A DNA stretch of 64,000 nt from Cinclus cinclus (lineage: Eukaryota > Chordata > Aves > Passeriformes > Cinclidae). The notes under the pieces were generated by a model. The model was not told the origin of the DNA and searched no databases. It worked only from the letters and a program-made list of their open reading frames with translations. The stretch is from positions 7,381,307-7,445,306 of the forward strand of contig NC_085052.1 in assembly GCF_963662255.1 (NCBI RefSeq), in the 5' to 3' direction. This document shows, in pieces, positions 14,798 to 28,571 of this stretch. A program made the translations under genes and the position numbers. How positions within the stretch are numbered: position 1 is the stretch's first letter; every line of letters starts with the position of its first letter.

Positions 14798-16034
14798 TAC
14801 TCTGTGCTGCACTCGGACAGAAACAGTGAGTTCAGCCCAACTTCAAGTTTTCCCATACTACTCTGTGCATTCATCTCCAACTTGGGTTTATACCATGCGC
14901 CCCTGCTTTTGTTCAAACAGTTATCTAAAATACTTAACTACCATGCTTTTTGCCAATAATTAAATATTTAAAATAAATAATCTATGGCTCACAATAATTA
15001 CCTGCTTAAAAGATATAATTTAAACCTTTGTTTTGTTATCTTTTACATATTAAGTGGAATGATCACGTTAGAGCTTTAAAAACAAGAAAAAAACTCACCC
15101 TTGCAATATCTACTCTATTTTTAGGGAAATAGTTGCTCAAAATACTTTTGTACAAAATGCAGATTCTAAGTGGAACAGAAAGATTATATGAAAACAATAT
15201 AATCCAGTAGAGCAAATCCATGCTTCAAAATCACAACCCTATAGAATTTATTAAATAATAAATCCAACTATGATTGATTCCAAGTTGCCTGCTCAGCATA
15301 TAAATGTTCTTGCTGATGCTGACAACAAAAGAATACCCATCACTATTTCCTTGCAGTGTGCATTTTAAGCAATTGAATTTAAAAACACTTATTTCTTAGC
15401 CCCCATTTCCAACATACAGCTGCAAGAGCATTTTTTCTCTCAAATGGAGCGTACTATAGATGGTGACTTAAGTAAATATGTTTGCCTACATTAAAGGTTG
15501 CTAAACCATAGCTGCACATGGATAATTACTCTAAGACACCTTGCTGACACTCTTTTAAAGGAAAGCTATGACAATACCATTAAATATCAAGGTGTGCTGC
15601 TTCATTAATTTTGCTAACATTGAAGGCATAAGGTAAATCAAAAGAAAAGGAGATACAGTGTTTCTCTTAGAGCAGACCAAGTAAAAAATAGCAAGTATAA
15701 ACTTCTATTAGATCCAACTTTTTAATGCTCTTTCCCTGTAAATGTTCACCTATGTAATCCATTAGTCTATTCATATGACAACTGCCCTAGAGAGACTATT
15801 TTCTACATTGGTAATATTGCAAAACTGTCTAGTCATTTCATTCTCTAGAAATGTGTATTTAGCTAGAAGCCCCTGATATCTTTTTTGTACTCAACAATTC
15901 TTTTTATAGGAAATACATCCATTCAGCCTTTGAGACAGGCAATGTGCAAGCAAAAATGTGCCCAAAACACTTCTGCAGTATCATTAATTGAATAGCATTA
16001 AAATGAAGCTTAAGAACTTCTGTGAAGCAATGAC

Positions 16035-16080
16035 CAATAAAAACAGAAAACAAAAACAAACAAAAAAAAAAAAGGAAAAA
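16035..16080. repeat. A-rich low-complexity tract
   Basis: AAAAAC-type repeats leading into a 12-base A run and then GGAAAAA. Confidence 0.8.
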
Positions 16081-17464
16081 GATGTTATTAGAAAATACTT
16101 CTGTACAGGCAGAAATGGAACTGTCATTTTACTGTGACATGATTATCCTCCAAAACAAATCAGTCTTAATAGAATAATTAACATATATATAACTAATTTT
16201 ATTTTCCTCTTTCTTGGTTTACCTCATGATTTCTCTTTCTTTGGTCTCAATTAATTTTTATAGTAGCCTAGTAGCACAGAAAAGAAAACACAGGTATACT
16301 ACCACAGTGCTAAGGGCTGTGAGACAGAGAAAAAGCAAACTGAAAAGGCAAACCAGTGGATTTCTGTCACTCAGATATGGAACTTAAAGTCATAGTAAAA
16401 CACAGACAATTCGACTCAACCTTGAACTAATTCTACTGAGATCCTGTGACCACTGGAAAGGCAATTACTTTTTCCAGAAAAGCGACAGTGAAGCAACCTG
16501 GAAATCACAGGTGTCATCTCCTTAGCTTTTGGAGTAAACAGACATTCCAGAAGTGGGATATTTATCCTAACAAGCCCAGAAGCAAGCAAGAGACTGATTA
16601 CCATTGCCAGAAATCAAAATTTAGTTTGGTTGAACTTACAGACTACCTTCATCAATTAAAATCTTTTTGTTTGCTCTTTAGCCATTTTTGCTCTGGTAAA
16701 ATAGCTCTGCAGTGCTTGCATTTCATTATTCCTTCTGTTCAAAGCATTCATCCTGAAAAGTGAACTGATTTCCTTTGTTTATTTGTAATAAATACCTCTC
16801 AAGCAATCACAGTAAAGCTGTCTTTTAATCATCAGCAACTAACATAATAAAGACAGCTTGGAAAACCATAATTTTGTTCTATACAAGTAGATAATGGAAA
16901 TGCAACACACAAGATTTACACTGAAAGAACCTTTTTTCTTGTTAGGAACTGAGCAGAATCTTGAACAATTAACAAAAGTTATGCTGTGCCTGAATTTCTC
17001 ATGCTAATACTGAGCCACCTTACAGAATTTTTATAGCTTGCTTTTGGAATAATAAGCATTTTCTACCAAGAAGCATGCTGAACCAAAACATTGCTACATG
17101 AACTTATGAAATACAGTAGCAGCAATTTCATGTTTTCCATGTTAATTTGTTTGAAAAGCTGAAACTTCTACACTAACTTTTAACATAGAAAACTGAACCA
17201 TTCCTAGAGAAATTATTAAAAATACTTTATTTGGATTTAAGTTTAAAATGTCATATTTATCAGTTTCCTTTTCCTTCCTTACACTTATTAATTTCATTTC
17301 TAAACATAAAATTAATACTAGTTACCAAGAACTAAATAGCCTACAAATTTTAGTCTGGGTTAACCTGCAGGTTTTTAGAGTTCAACACAAAACGAACTCT
17401 ATATCTGATGTCCATTCTGAGATGTGTACGACTTTTTCAGGTAATAAAAGGCCTATTATCATTA

Positions 17465-17482
17465 TTGTTGTTGTTGTTGTTG
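17465..17482. repeat. TTG trinucleotide microsatellite
   Basis: Six perfect TTG units next to TTATCATTATTG, a potentially length-variable microsatellite. Confidence 0.85.
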
Positions 17483-19840
17483 CATCTTTTTGAATTTTCT
17501 TAAGCTAGCAGCTTCTCTACTATTTTGGAAATTGTGGTCAAAAACCTCCTTTCATCAAAAGGCTGTTATTTTCCCCCCCCATTCTCTCTAAAGAGAACAC
17601 ATTGTAAATTATAACAAAAAAAAATATTATAAGGCAGTATTAAATGCAAAACTATTTCAAAACATTCAAAAGTTATCCATAGCAGCCTTAAAGGTAAGAA
17701 AAAACTCCAGTCTAAGGTGACAAACATCTGATGTCAACAACTGGTGATTGCAACTATTTGTGGGTATTTGGTCATTCAGAGTAAAAGCCCCCAAAAAAGA
17801 AATTACTTACACAATTTGTCATGCAAAAATGCCATGAAATTTAAAGAAGTCAGCAAATCATTTCCCTCCATTAGCCATTTGGAGGTACAAAATACTACTG
17901 ATTTTTAATGCATTCCATTGAAAGGGAGGCTATTTTTTTCCTTAGATTACTAACATGGTCTGGCATTATAATGCATTTCATTTAGCACTCAGAAAATCAA
18001 CTGAAATGCCATTACAGGTTTTTTGTTTTTTTTTTTGGGATCTTCACTCGATCAGTTGAGGAAAGAACTGCAGGATGCCTCAGAATCTATTTTCTCACCA
18101 ACTGGAGGAGGGCTCCCAAGCCCCTTTAGGAAAAGGGATAACCATTCAATCCAAAGCACATGTAGAAAGGGAGATGCAGAAATTAGAAACAAGCAAAATT
18201 CCTGCTTTTGGGATCAGAAGACTGGCTAAAGTCAAAGGCTTATTTGAGGATCAAGTAAGAGTGATTTAAGAAAATGTCATCTTCAGTTTGCAGCTGCCTG
18301 CCCTCAGTGCCTCCTGAGCCAGACACAGCATCTACATGGGCTCTTGACATCTCCTTCAATACAGGGTAAAATATGTTTGTTTATCAGAGGCTGACAAAAT
18401 CAGTACATTTCCAGACAGCTGAAAGTTTCTAAATCATGCCCTGACTACCTCCTCTAGGAACATCATTTGGAAAACAATGGATTTACACATTTCATTAGGA
18501 GGGTGAATATACTGATATAAAGCTCAGTACAGTACATCAGAAATACATTTTATAAGTATTCCATACCACATAAAATAAATTTATAGCATGTAAACTTGTA
18601 AATAACACAAAAACAAGAATGCAGAGCAACTGGTTCATGATTGTCAGAAACTGTGTTCCACAAGAGCATGCAGGAGGACTTGATCACTATCAGTGAGAGC
18701 AAGAGAAATGTCATTAATCATTGTAAGTAGTTTAAATAAGCACAGAGATAAAGGAATATCATATAAATCAAACTGCTGTATCTCTTCAATATCTGTAAAA
18801 GCCATAAGTGGTGATCAATTAAAGCACGCCTGAATTCTAAGTTCTCAGGATAAGATGCTGAACAAGCACAAAATACCTGCTACTTACACAGATTAAGATA
18901 GCACAAGTTGTTCCTATCCTTTTTACTATTTCAGATATTTTTGTTGCATAGTAGGCATCCAAAACAGTTCAAATTAAGGTTTTTTCATTTTTCTTTTTAA
19001 AAAAGCTGCCTTGCTCCCACTTCACTTGAGTAAATTAGAATCAGCTTTGCTGGATGGAGAAGTTACACTTAGGCAAAGCAGCCTAGTGTAGCCATCAGGC
19101 TTAAGAAACAAAACTGTAGTTGATAAAATTGGTTACTAGTGATTTAACTACACAAGTACACTGTGATTTTTCAGATGGAAAGAAAACTTCCTAAGGCAAG
19201 AAAAAAAAGTCAGTGGTTCTCCACAATCAACTGTTCCAACAGCAATCCTAAGATGATGCTTGAACCCATACTTTGCCATGCTGACTCTTCCTAAAATCAG
19301 ACCATTCTGCTATGAGCACACACATCCTGGTTAGGAAGCAAAATCATATTTAAAGAATCAAGAGGTAGCTTAAAACAGTTGTACTTGACAGGCAGTTTAT
19401 AAAGATCTCCTGTATGCAGTCAAGGAATGACATTGAAGTGAACAGGCATCCTGTCAAAACCTTCTGAAATCTTATGGCCATGTAAATAATCTCTCTCTGG
19501 AGGTTAATCATGTGACATTCAACAGTTTCTTCTTTTTTCTCTCATAAAATTATGGACATCTAAATGTCTATTGATACTTGACCATGATACTTTCCTTGAA
19601 GTGTAACTCCAGGTTCTTCACTTAAGATTATTCTAAGTAGGTTATGGAACAAATGCATCTATAAAAATTTTCCTAATTTTAGTTTGAGTTTTTTGTTTGA
19701 ACTGACATTTAATTGTGCTAGAAATCATACTTTATAATAGAGTTCTAATCTACAACAAAAAATCAAAAACAAAATTACATATGTACACAAGAATTAAAAG
19801 CATATTGAGAAGTCTTCTTAGCACATTTTGCTTGGCAGTC

Positions 19841-19870
19841 AAAAAAAAAAAAAAAACCCAAAAAAAAACC
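19841..19870. repeat. Poly-A tract interrupted by CCC
   Basis: A16, CCC, then A9. The plus-strand open frame 19715-19951 runs through it as poly-Lys and is not credible. Confidence 0.85.
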
Positions 19871-22800
19871 ATTGGAACAGTAACTTATGAAGATGTCTTT
19901 TTCCAAGTTCCTCAACTAAGTTTTCCCTATGGCAATCCATTTTCAGTTTAGTAGCACAGGGCTAATTTTGAATATATTCTGATTGAAGTGAACCTAATTC
20001 AAATTCATAACCAAGCCCAAGCACAGGCTTCACTCAGTGGTCAAACTATCTTGGACACTATTCAATAAACAGTATAAAGGAAGGAAAATAAATTTTCAAA
20101 TCACCTTTGAGGATAAAGGTCTTCTTAAAGACTGTTTATTCTGGCTACTCTAACAATCTCTGCAAAAAGCAACATGAGTCTTCTCTTTAATAGCTTATTG
20201 TGCTAGAACACCTTCTATGTTTCATATGAACCAAGAAGCCCTTTTCCTTCTACTAAAACCATATTCCAGCATTTTAGGTGATAGTTAGTGCTTTTATTGT
20301 ATGATAAGATATTTTATTTACAAAATCCAAGGAATTGGTGTCCTCTATTCAATGCTGAATGGTAAAAATAAATTAAGGAAAACAAAACAAAACAACACTA
20401 CTACAGCAAAATGGGATTTCTTGACAGTTGCCTCATTTGCCAAAACCTTTGGATATTTCGTTTGTACAGCATAAACAAAATCATATTATCTGCTGCAATT
20501 TAGCATGTGAGATTTTCTTTGTCTGAATAATCCTAAATTACAGTTTCTTGTCACAGAGTTTTGCTGTCAACTTGTGACACACTGTTCCTTATAAACCAAG
20601 GTACAAGCAAACAGGTTTTTTTAATTTAAAGTTCCATACTCTAGCACCTGAACACAGTACAGAGCACACTATACCCTTTCTTCCACTGATTTCCAATATT
20701 TACCTCTTTTAATATAAAATGTCTTTATTCACATAGGCTCCTGTGGTCTTGTGTCATAAGCATCCAATCTACTGAAAATCCTTTTTTTCTGTGACTAACC
20801 TCGAAGTGCCTTGACTAAAAGATGGTTTTGATTTTTAAATTTCATACTTAGTCACTGTGAAAAGAGGGCTTCTAGAGCAAAATATTTAACCCAATACAAA
20901 ATTTCATGTAAATTTTAAGCAGCTAATCATGGAACACCAAACGCAGGATCTCACACCACTGAAGCCTGCAAACACAATTCCCTACATGCTAGACATTAGA
21001 ACAGCTGAGCAGAAAAACTATATAAAACCTCTGTATCCTAAGCTGCTATTTCATACTCGAAGAGTCAAAACTCCCATTTGAACGTTTGTTTTACCTTAGG
21101 AAGATGCATAAGGAAATGCTTTTGCTGATTTTTATAGTGCTAACTGAGGATATTCATGCTTTCCACATATCTAGTTTTTCCAGCAGTTGTCAGGTAAAAT
21201 CTCTTTGCCCTTATTCTTAGCCCTACCTTAAACAGGACTCAAGGCCCTAGAATATAGGATTTTGGACCAGAAACCTTTCTGAAACAGAACTCTGTGTTGT
21301 AGAAACAAAGAAGTCCAAGTTTATAGCTGTGTCTTGATGAAGTTTTAAATGTAAGACTTTCTCTCTCCTTTTTGGACTCCAAAAAGCTATTTCTCAGGCC
21401 AACAGCACCCACTCAACTTTGTCTGATGAAACAGCACCCTACATCAGTTCCTAGAGCTGTTAATCTCCAGGTGTTTTAAGACCAAAATAGCACATAGTAC
21501 ATAGTACAATGGCGGCCTATTTCATATTTATTAAATAAAATTATTCTTAAGGAAACAATTAATTACATTTTTAGATTTACTGTCTTAAACAAAGTCATAA
21601 AAATTTGCATTCAGATGCGTTATATTTGATGCTTCTCTACCTGCCCTGTACAATCCCAAACTACAGGTAATTTTAAAGCTACATAGCGATAGTGTTAAAG
21701 GGGAAAATTAAGACTGCTGCTTTCTATTCACTCATTGCTTAAATAACTTTTTGGAACTTTGAAAAATAAGTCTAAATGTAAATTAGCAGGTATTTTTCTA
21801 CCAACTACATACACAAATTTAGGTTAAGAAAAATGCAGTGAATAAAAATGTGTTTTCCTTGTCATGTTATCATCTTTTTCCTTTATGAAAGACAGGTTGC
21901 TTTCTGTAATGTGGGAAATTATGTAATCTGCTGTCCATAAAATTTCATATACAAACGCTGTCTATATTCATATATACATGTGTAAGTATATTCTAAGAAT
22001 ATGGCTGGGGAGCAAACAAAGGCATCCTGTTTACATTGCCCTGAGCTCTATGGGCCAATTTTCCTGGGATCTATTTCCAATGGTGTTCTTTAGCACATCT
22101 CCCCTATTTTTCAACTGATAAAATAATTTAAATTGATGGGTTTTTTGCTAAAAAAATCAGAATGCATATTACTTAAAAGTATGTGTTTTAGAGTGGGTTT
22201 TTTTGTAGGCAGCGCATCTAAGGAACCCCATGATTACTTTTAGGTAATCAAACTGGATTATTTGTAAAATTTCTAACAGTCTGATTGCTCTTTGTGCTCT
22301 ACAGGAATAGAGCTCTGTCTGCCCACGGCAGCTTTAACAGTACTTCTTTTGGAGAGGAAAGGAAGGAAATCAGAATCAGCTCCTCCACAAAGGGTCATGA
22401 TGAAAACACATCATGAAGGTTGCCACTGCCGAATAGGTAAAAACATGGAAATAGTGCCAGAGAAAACAATTTGTAAAGTCACCCATTAGGCACCTTTGAA
22501 AGTTAGATAGAACCTAAAACCCAAGGAGATCGTTGTCAATCTGCTTCCAGGATAAGTTTAACATCTTTCTGGTGTCTCTCTTTCACAGATCCTTGAAGTA
22601 ATGGCTTGTGGCACTCTTGGCCTCTTCTCTCAAAACACCACATCTCAGCTGTTAGTAACTCAGCAGAATAATCACATTTTCTGAACAGCAGTATTTCAAC
22701 ACCATGGAAGATCATCCTTCAAAGATAAAACTTTGGTGTCAACACATCACTAAAAAGTTTTAGGTTTTATTCTTTTAATCAACACAAATAATCACAAACA

Positions 22801-25242
22801 TGTATCTATACAACTAATCTACTGCTGGGTTAAATTTCACCAAAGTCCTTCAGCTAAGGGACTTTAAAGTAACTCTGACAACTTAGTCTTTTATTGATAT
22901 CTGATGTTTTTTTTTTTCTCTCTTGAGGCATTTCCTGTAGTTACATGCCAGTTGGGTGGCTCATGTCTAGATGACAAAGTTTGTGTGGAATGTATTCAAG
23001 CAGCAGCATGTGTAGATGTATGCACATATGTGTACACACACACAGGTGATGCACACATGCTGTATATTTGCCAAAAACATACTGACTTTTGATAAGGGTT
23101 TGAAGATCTCGTAAAAAAATCAGATGTTTCCAGTAACAGGTTAATCTCACCTTTCCAAACAGAATGGTTGCATACCAAACGTGGCAGTTTGCATTGGCAT
23201 TTGGTATTGCAAATGTCCAATGTGTGATAACAGAGAAAGGAAAAGATCTGTGAAGGCAACAGAAATGCTGCAGACTTGCTTAAAAAATATCACCCCAACA
23301 GCCTGTGTGGTTGGAAGCTTTTACACAGTGGTCATCAGTGTCTAAAAGTACAGGTGCCTTTTAGGGCTGCTTAGAGAAAAATCAGTGCAACACACAAATG
23401 TTCCTATTGTGTTGGGGCTCACAATCCCTTCTACTGCAAAAGCAACAATGGCAGCACAATTCTGAGAAAACTGAATGCTGCTTGGGGTGTTATCCCATTA
23501 TTAAAGAAAATTACAATAAAGCAAAATGCTTATATTATCTTACTATTATTAAATGTATTATACATTCATTGCATCCATCATCAGTTACTCTAAAGATTTT
23601 TTTCCTGGAATCGCATAAATTGTAAGTATAATTTTTAAAATACCAGGCATAAAGAAAATGACAAGGTGATGAGCAGCTAGAGCAATCTTTTAACACTGAC
23701 AACTAAGTTGATGATTAATAAGTTTGAAAATAATACTAAAAAACATCACTAAGATGAAACAAAATTGTTCCGAGCAATTTCCCATCATGTTTTCTTTTGG
23801 TACTTTATGTGCAGTCTGTAGTACACATACAATTCTATATTATTTTAGAATTTCTATTAAACAGTTGCATATGTCCCAGACATGCAGCACATAACAGAGC
23901 AAGACCCTGAAGAAAACAAAACATCAAGAGAAACCACCAAGACAGCAAGCCAGGAACTGTTCACACCTACAGCCAAAGTTGCTTTACTTCCAAAATCCAA
24001 TAATATTCAATTATGAATTTTCTATTACTGAATTTCAATATTTATGCCTTCAAAATAATCCCTCAAATGGGACTTGAGCAAAATTTAGAAAAAGTTGATC
24101 AAAGTGATTAGGAATATCTGCTTCAGAGCTCTTTAACACCTCAGACTGAAAGGCTTCCCAGGACCAGAGAACGCTGGGGTGTTATCCTCTCATCTAATCT
24201 TTACCACAATACAGAATATGCCTTATTTTGCTCAAGACAGGATTTGATAACTTAAATATTTCCGGCACAGGCTGACACCACTGAATTAGCACTCCAAGGA
24301 CTTCCCTCTTATTTTCTTGCACATTGAGATAACTCTTAAAAAGGATGCTGTAATTTTACCTTGTAACTTGTGTAGTACTCTCTCTTCATATCTTATTTGC
24401 TAGACAGGGGGTTTAGATGACAAATCTTAAGCATGTGCACAGGGTCTGGAGTTATTAATTTGCCCACTACCATTTATCTCCAAGAAGGAATACAAATCTT
24501 TTTGTACAACTTAAAATGTTTCACAATTTAAGGCAAGAAATTAATTTCATTTTCTATTATGGCTACCTATTTGACACCACAGACTACTTGAAACCATTTT
24601 AATTAGTATAAGAACAGATAACTAATATATTACAGGCACAGAACTTTCCTTATCATAAAAGACCCCTGCCATTTATTACTGATTTTTGTACAGAATGCAG
24701 CAGTGAATCAAATATAAAATAATTCAAACTATATATTTGCACAATGAAATGTCAGAAAGAACTGAAGGAGCACGTATATCTTTACTGCAAGCCACATCAT
24801 AGGACAACTGAATATCAAGCCCATTTTTACAGCAAGAATACAAACTCTAACTTTCAGTCTCTGCTCTGAAAAGAGACTTCAAGTGACAGACTTTAAATGA
24901 GTAATTGGTATTAGGTATGGTTATTTCAAGAAAAAAACCTGTAATTATTTCTGAAAAATATTACTGTTACCAAACTAGTGCCCGTTAGCAACCAAAATAC
25001 CACACTTCTAACACAAATAAACCACTCTCTGCATAGGATGGAAAGCTTTTTAACTCCAGAGTAATTAAAATGCTACAGATTCAAAAATAAGTAGTATATA
25101 ACTTAGTAACATCTTACTAACATTAAAGACCCAAAATACAGTAAATATCCATGAGCTATACACAGCTCATTTTCCTATATAATCAGAATACTTTATCCTT
25201 ACTCAATACCTCCCTTCTTTCTAGGTCTCATACTCCAAGACA

Positions 25243-25520
25243 CTATAGAATATTAGAACTGGAGAAAAATGTGTGGAATCAGCTACTTCCCATTTCCAAA
25301 GCTTGAGATGTTTGTTCACCTTAATCTTTCTTGTTGCAACCTAATCCCATTACTTCCTCCTCAACCAAAATGGGGGCGTGGAGGAAGGCACTTTATCATC
25401 TCCCTCTCTTTTCAGCTTCCCTTCATACATTTGAAGCCTGTTATTATGCCTCCATCTTTTTTTTCTCCTTCTGCAAGGTTTGTCACATTTTCTAAGCCTG
25501 CATCATATCAGGATGCAAAG
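25243..25520 (-). repeat. Old degenerate CR1 LINE fragment
   Basis: TATAGAATATTAGAACTGGA at the left end resembles the reversed CR1 terminus (catagaatcatagaatggtt). Further in, CTTCATACATTTGAAGCCTG then TTATTATGCCTCC resembles the reversed CR1 stretch cccttcaggtacttgaaggctgttatcatgtc. The order and spacing of the two blocks fit one diverged insertion of about 280 bases. The open frame at 25269-25568 is explained by this repeat. Confidence 0.6.
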
Positions 25521-28433
25521 CAAGTCCTTAGATGTGTTTTAAAGCTATTGAAATGTCAGCAATTATAGTGAGTGAAAATCCAGAAAAGTCAAACTTTTTT
25601 ACCCATTCTTTAATCACAACTATTCAAAACCTTTTGAAATCTGAATTACATCTTTTTTCTCTAACAACTGTTACTCATTCCATAGTAATTTGATAGCATA
25701 ACACTATGCAATCCCACTATAAATGTATCAGCTGATGACAGCCGTAAAGTCACCATTATACCAGAGTAGAAAAAAATAATTATATTTTAACAGAATTTGC
25801 CTTCCCTGGGCAAAGGTCAGAACAGAATTGATCACTCAGAGGTGGATAGTTACTTCTTTCAGAACTTCCTGAATTATCTCCTCGGAGTATAAACAGAAAT
25901 TATTTAGGAAACTATTATAAAACTGTAAAAGTCTTCCAAGGACTGCGAGGCTTGCTATGCACATTCTCCTCCTTCCTTTCAAGATCAGGGATCTAAGAAA
26001 CATCATGGGCTAAAGCAACTTACATTAAAAAAGGAAGGTTTTCTTGCAAATCATTTTATCTGTTTCACCAACAGTCAAACTAAGAGCTCAGATTTTACCT
26101 TTTAGGACATCTATCATGACAGCAGAAAACACAGTACTGAATCCAGAAGTACTTTGGTCAAGACACTGGGAAAAAGTTGTTTTAAGTCATGAGTGTGCTA
26201 GGGAAATGACCTGCAGTTTTTGTCCCAGTGCACACGACTTCTCTCCACTGCAGAGATCAAGTACAACCTCCGTCCCCAGCTTTGACTGCTCTCCAATTCA
26301 AAACAAGCTATGCCCTTGTAACTATAGCAACTTGATCCATGAGGAATATTACAGTATTGAAGATGTACTTTCAGAGTTACAGTTATCATCTTGTCATGCC
26401 TTTGAAAAGTTTTCAACCTGCATCCTCAAAGTTATTACTTAGGAGTTCCAAGGGAAAAATGCAACATGTGCTCAGGCAGCCATGGAACCAAAGGCTTAGT
26501 CTTGGTGGAAAGAGAAAGTTGGTGGTGTTCAGCCAGAAACTCAGAGCTGGCAGCAGCAAAGTGACACAGGATGCAGCTATAAAGAACACTGGCTCGGGTA
26601 TCTTTTTTTTTTTAATTCTTTGTTATTCTTTTATCCTTTGATTTTTTGCATGCAACTTCTTATTTTATTTTCTCTTCATTTCAGTCACACTTAAACTCAG
26701 CTTCTAACTGGGTTGCCCCTTCTTCTACTCATATTTTTCTCTGTATGTTTCTGTTTTAATTATGGTTTTACCTTCCAGCTACCCTTAATATTTTTTTCTG
26801 TATTACCAATGGCATTGGCAGCATAAGGGGAAAAGAAACAGAATCACTATTTTCCTTCTTTATGTTTGCAATGTGCCTGATCCCAGCTATAATTCCAAAA
26901 TCCTCTGAAACCCCAGTAACATTGATTTGACTTATCTATGGATTGCTGGTATTTTCTCCTGCAGAAATCCCTGGCCCACAATTTGGGCACCTCTATTACA
27001 ATACTCATGATACTGTATACAATCTACTGGTTCACAAAGACTACATCCTTCAAAATATCATAAGGATGTAAACATATTTATTATGGGCTCTATATTAAAA
27101 ATATCATAGCAGATAAAGCATTGAAATAATTACAATTCTTTTTTTAAAGCATTCTCTAGTCAAAATAGCTTCAGTTAAAATCACATCTACCAATAAAAAT
27201 ACGCATTCTTGCAGACAAGGTTTGAAAAAACACGTTGTAAAATTTATAATTTTACTGGTCTTATAAATTGATTTCAGCCATTATTGCACCACGCACATTT
27301 CACTAAAGGTGATGGAATGCTTATTTGGTTGATAGTTAATGTATCCCTGAAGAATAAAAGCTGTACTAATACATCATTTTGCTATAAAGGTGATATAGAC
27401 AGCAAAAGAACATTTTGTCAACTTCAGGAGAAAAACTGAACTATTAAGAATTATTTAAAGCATCATAAAGCCTCAGCAAAATGTTCAATTGTCAATAAGG
27501 GTAGACATTAATCTTTCTATCCCCTTGAACAAAATTTTTACATATTGTGCTTGAGTTTACCAGATGTGAATCTTTATGCATTGCCTACTGCACATTAAAG
27601 AGCTGAGGAACCAACAAACCCTTTCAATGAAGAAATATTCCTTGAGAAGCAAAGGTCTGGTTAAAGAAACACCATTAAGGGAGAAGAAAAAGTCATGGCA
27701 CAAAACTTTCCAGCACCCTCCTATATTCAGAGCCAACCCCATTCAGTTCTCATATTGAAAATGTTCCTCCTTCCACCAGTTAGTTTTAAGGGAAGGAGTT
27801 CCTGTTGACTTTGAAACCACCCACACAAGTGAAAAAGCAGCCCTACTGCAATATGCAAAGAACGTCCGAAGTATTGGACTTCATCCTCTCCTTCACTTCA
27901 AGGAGAATTCTCCAGTGCAGCAGTTGAAAAACTAAATTTTGAATCAGTATGAGTGCCTTGCCATCCTCAGCATACCCGGCCTTTTTGTTTCAACTATACA
28001 TGAGTAAGACCTTTTGGTCTGTTAAATGTGTAATTTCTCCCCTAGCACCATGTATTTATACAAATCAAGGCTACCAGACATTATGGCAGATAGTGAACTT
28101 TATTTATAAGTACCTTCTCACTGCCTCTAACAGGATTGTTTACATGGAATTTAGTGACATCTCTCTGTAATAATCTGAGGTGTTCCTTCAACAAGGGAGG
28201 TTTCTTCCTCCTGAGAGAGCAACAATTGCAAAATGATGACTCTGAATGAGTTTCTCTTTAAAGACATTATCTTGATTTTTGAGCCATTAGTTCAGCTGAT
28301 CAGCTCATCTGTACTATAAAATAAACTTTGAACCTTTAAAGAAAAGTTAATTTCATGTTACATTAAAAACATTAAATTCACATTACGTAAAATGTCTTTT
28401 TTATTTTTTTTTCCTTCCAGTAGAAAAACTTAC

Positions 28434-28571
28434 CTGTACACTGTCCTCCATTTGTGGGATCCCCATAATACCCTGGCATGCAAGTCTCACACTGTTTTCC
28501 TGTTGTTAGGTTTTTGCACTGATCACAGACATTGCTGTTGATGCAGGTGCTGTGGCCATTACACTGGCAAG
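28434..28571 (-). CDS. ATRN: ATRN exon: laminin-type EGF module 1
   Basis: After the split Ala codon the exon encodes CQCNGHSTCINSNVCDQCKN, then LTTGKQCETCMPGYYGDPTN and GGQCT. The eight cysteines and the GYYGDP signature define a complete laminin-type EGF domain on one exon. NLT is a potential glycosylation site. The acceptor is gttgtattccag and the donor is TGTACAG followed by GTAAGTTT. It is phase 1 at both ends, 138 bp. The short stretch SNVCDQ...QCETC shows a few conservative changes from the remembered mammalian NNVCEQ...QCQDC. The intron that follows is the longest in the window. Confidence 0.95.

Larger units (their letters stand above)
11938..28433 (-). other. ATRN: ATRN intron, 16.5 kb, between laminin-EGF exons
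   Basis: The longest complete intron in the window. It contains a plus-strand CR1 3' end (14600-14797), a degenerate minus-strand CR1 (25243-25520), homopolymer runs at 16035-16080 and 19841-19870, a TTG microsatellite (17465-17482), and a 16-base direct repeat AATATAATTAGAATTC at 12360-12375 and 12400-12415. I found no coding exon. The 132-codon open frame at 26044-26442 on the plus strand has no recognisable features. Confidence 0.8.

Noticed and set aside
26044..26442. 132-codon open frame on the plus strand
   Set aside because: No recognisable domain, no coding-like pattern, no splice context; compatible with chance in a 64 kb window.
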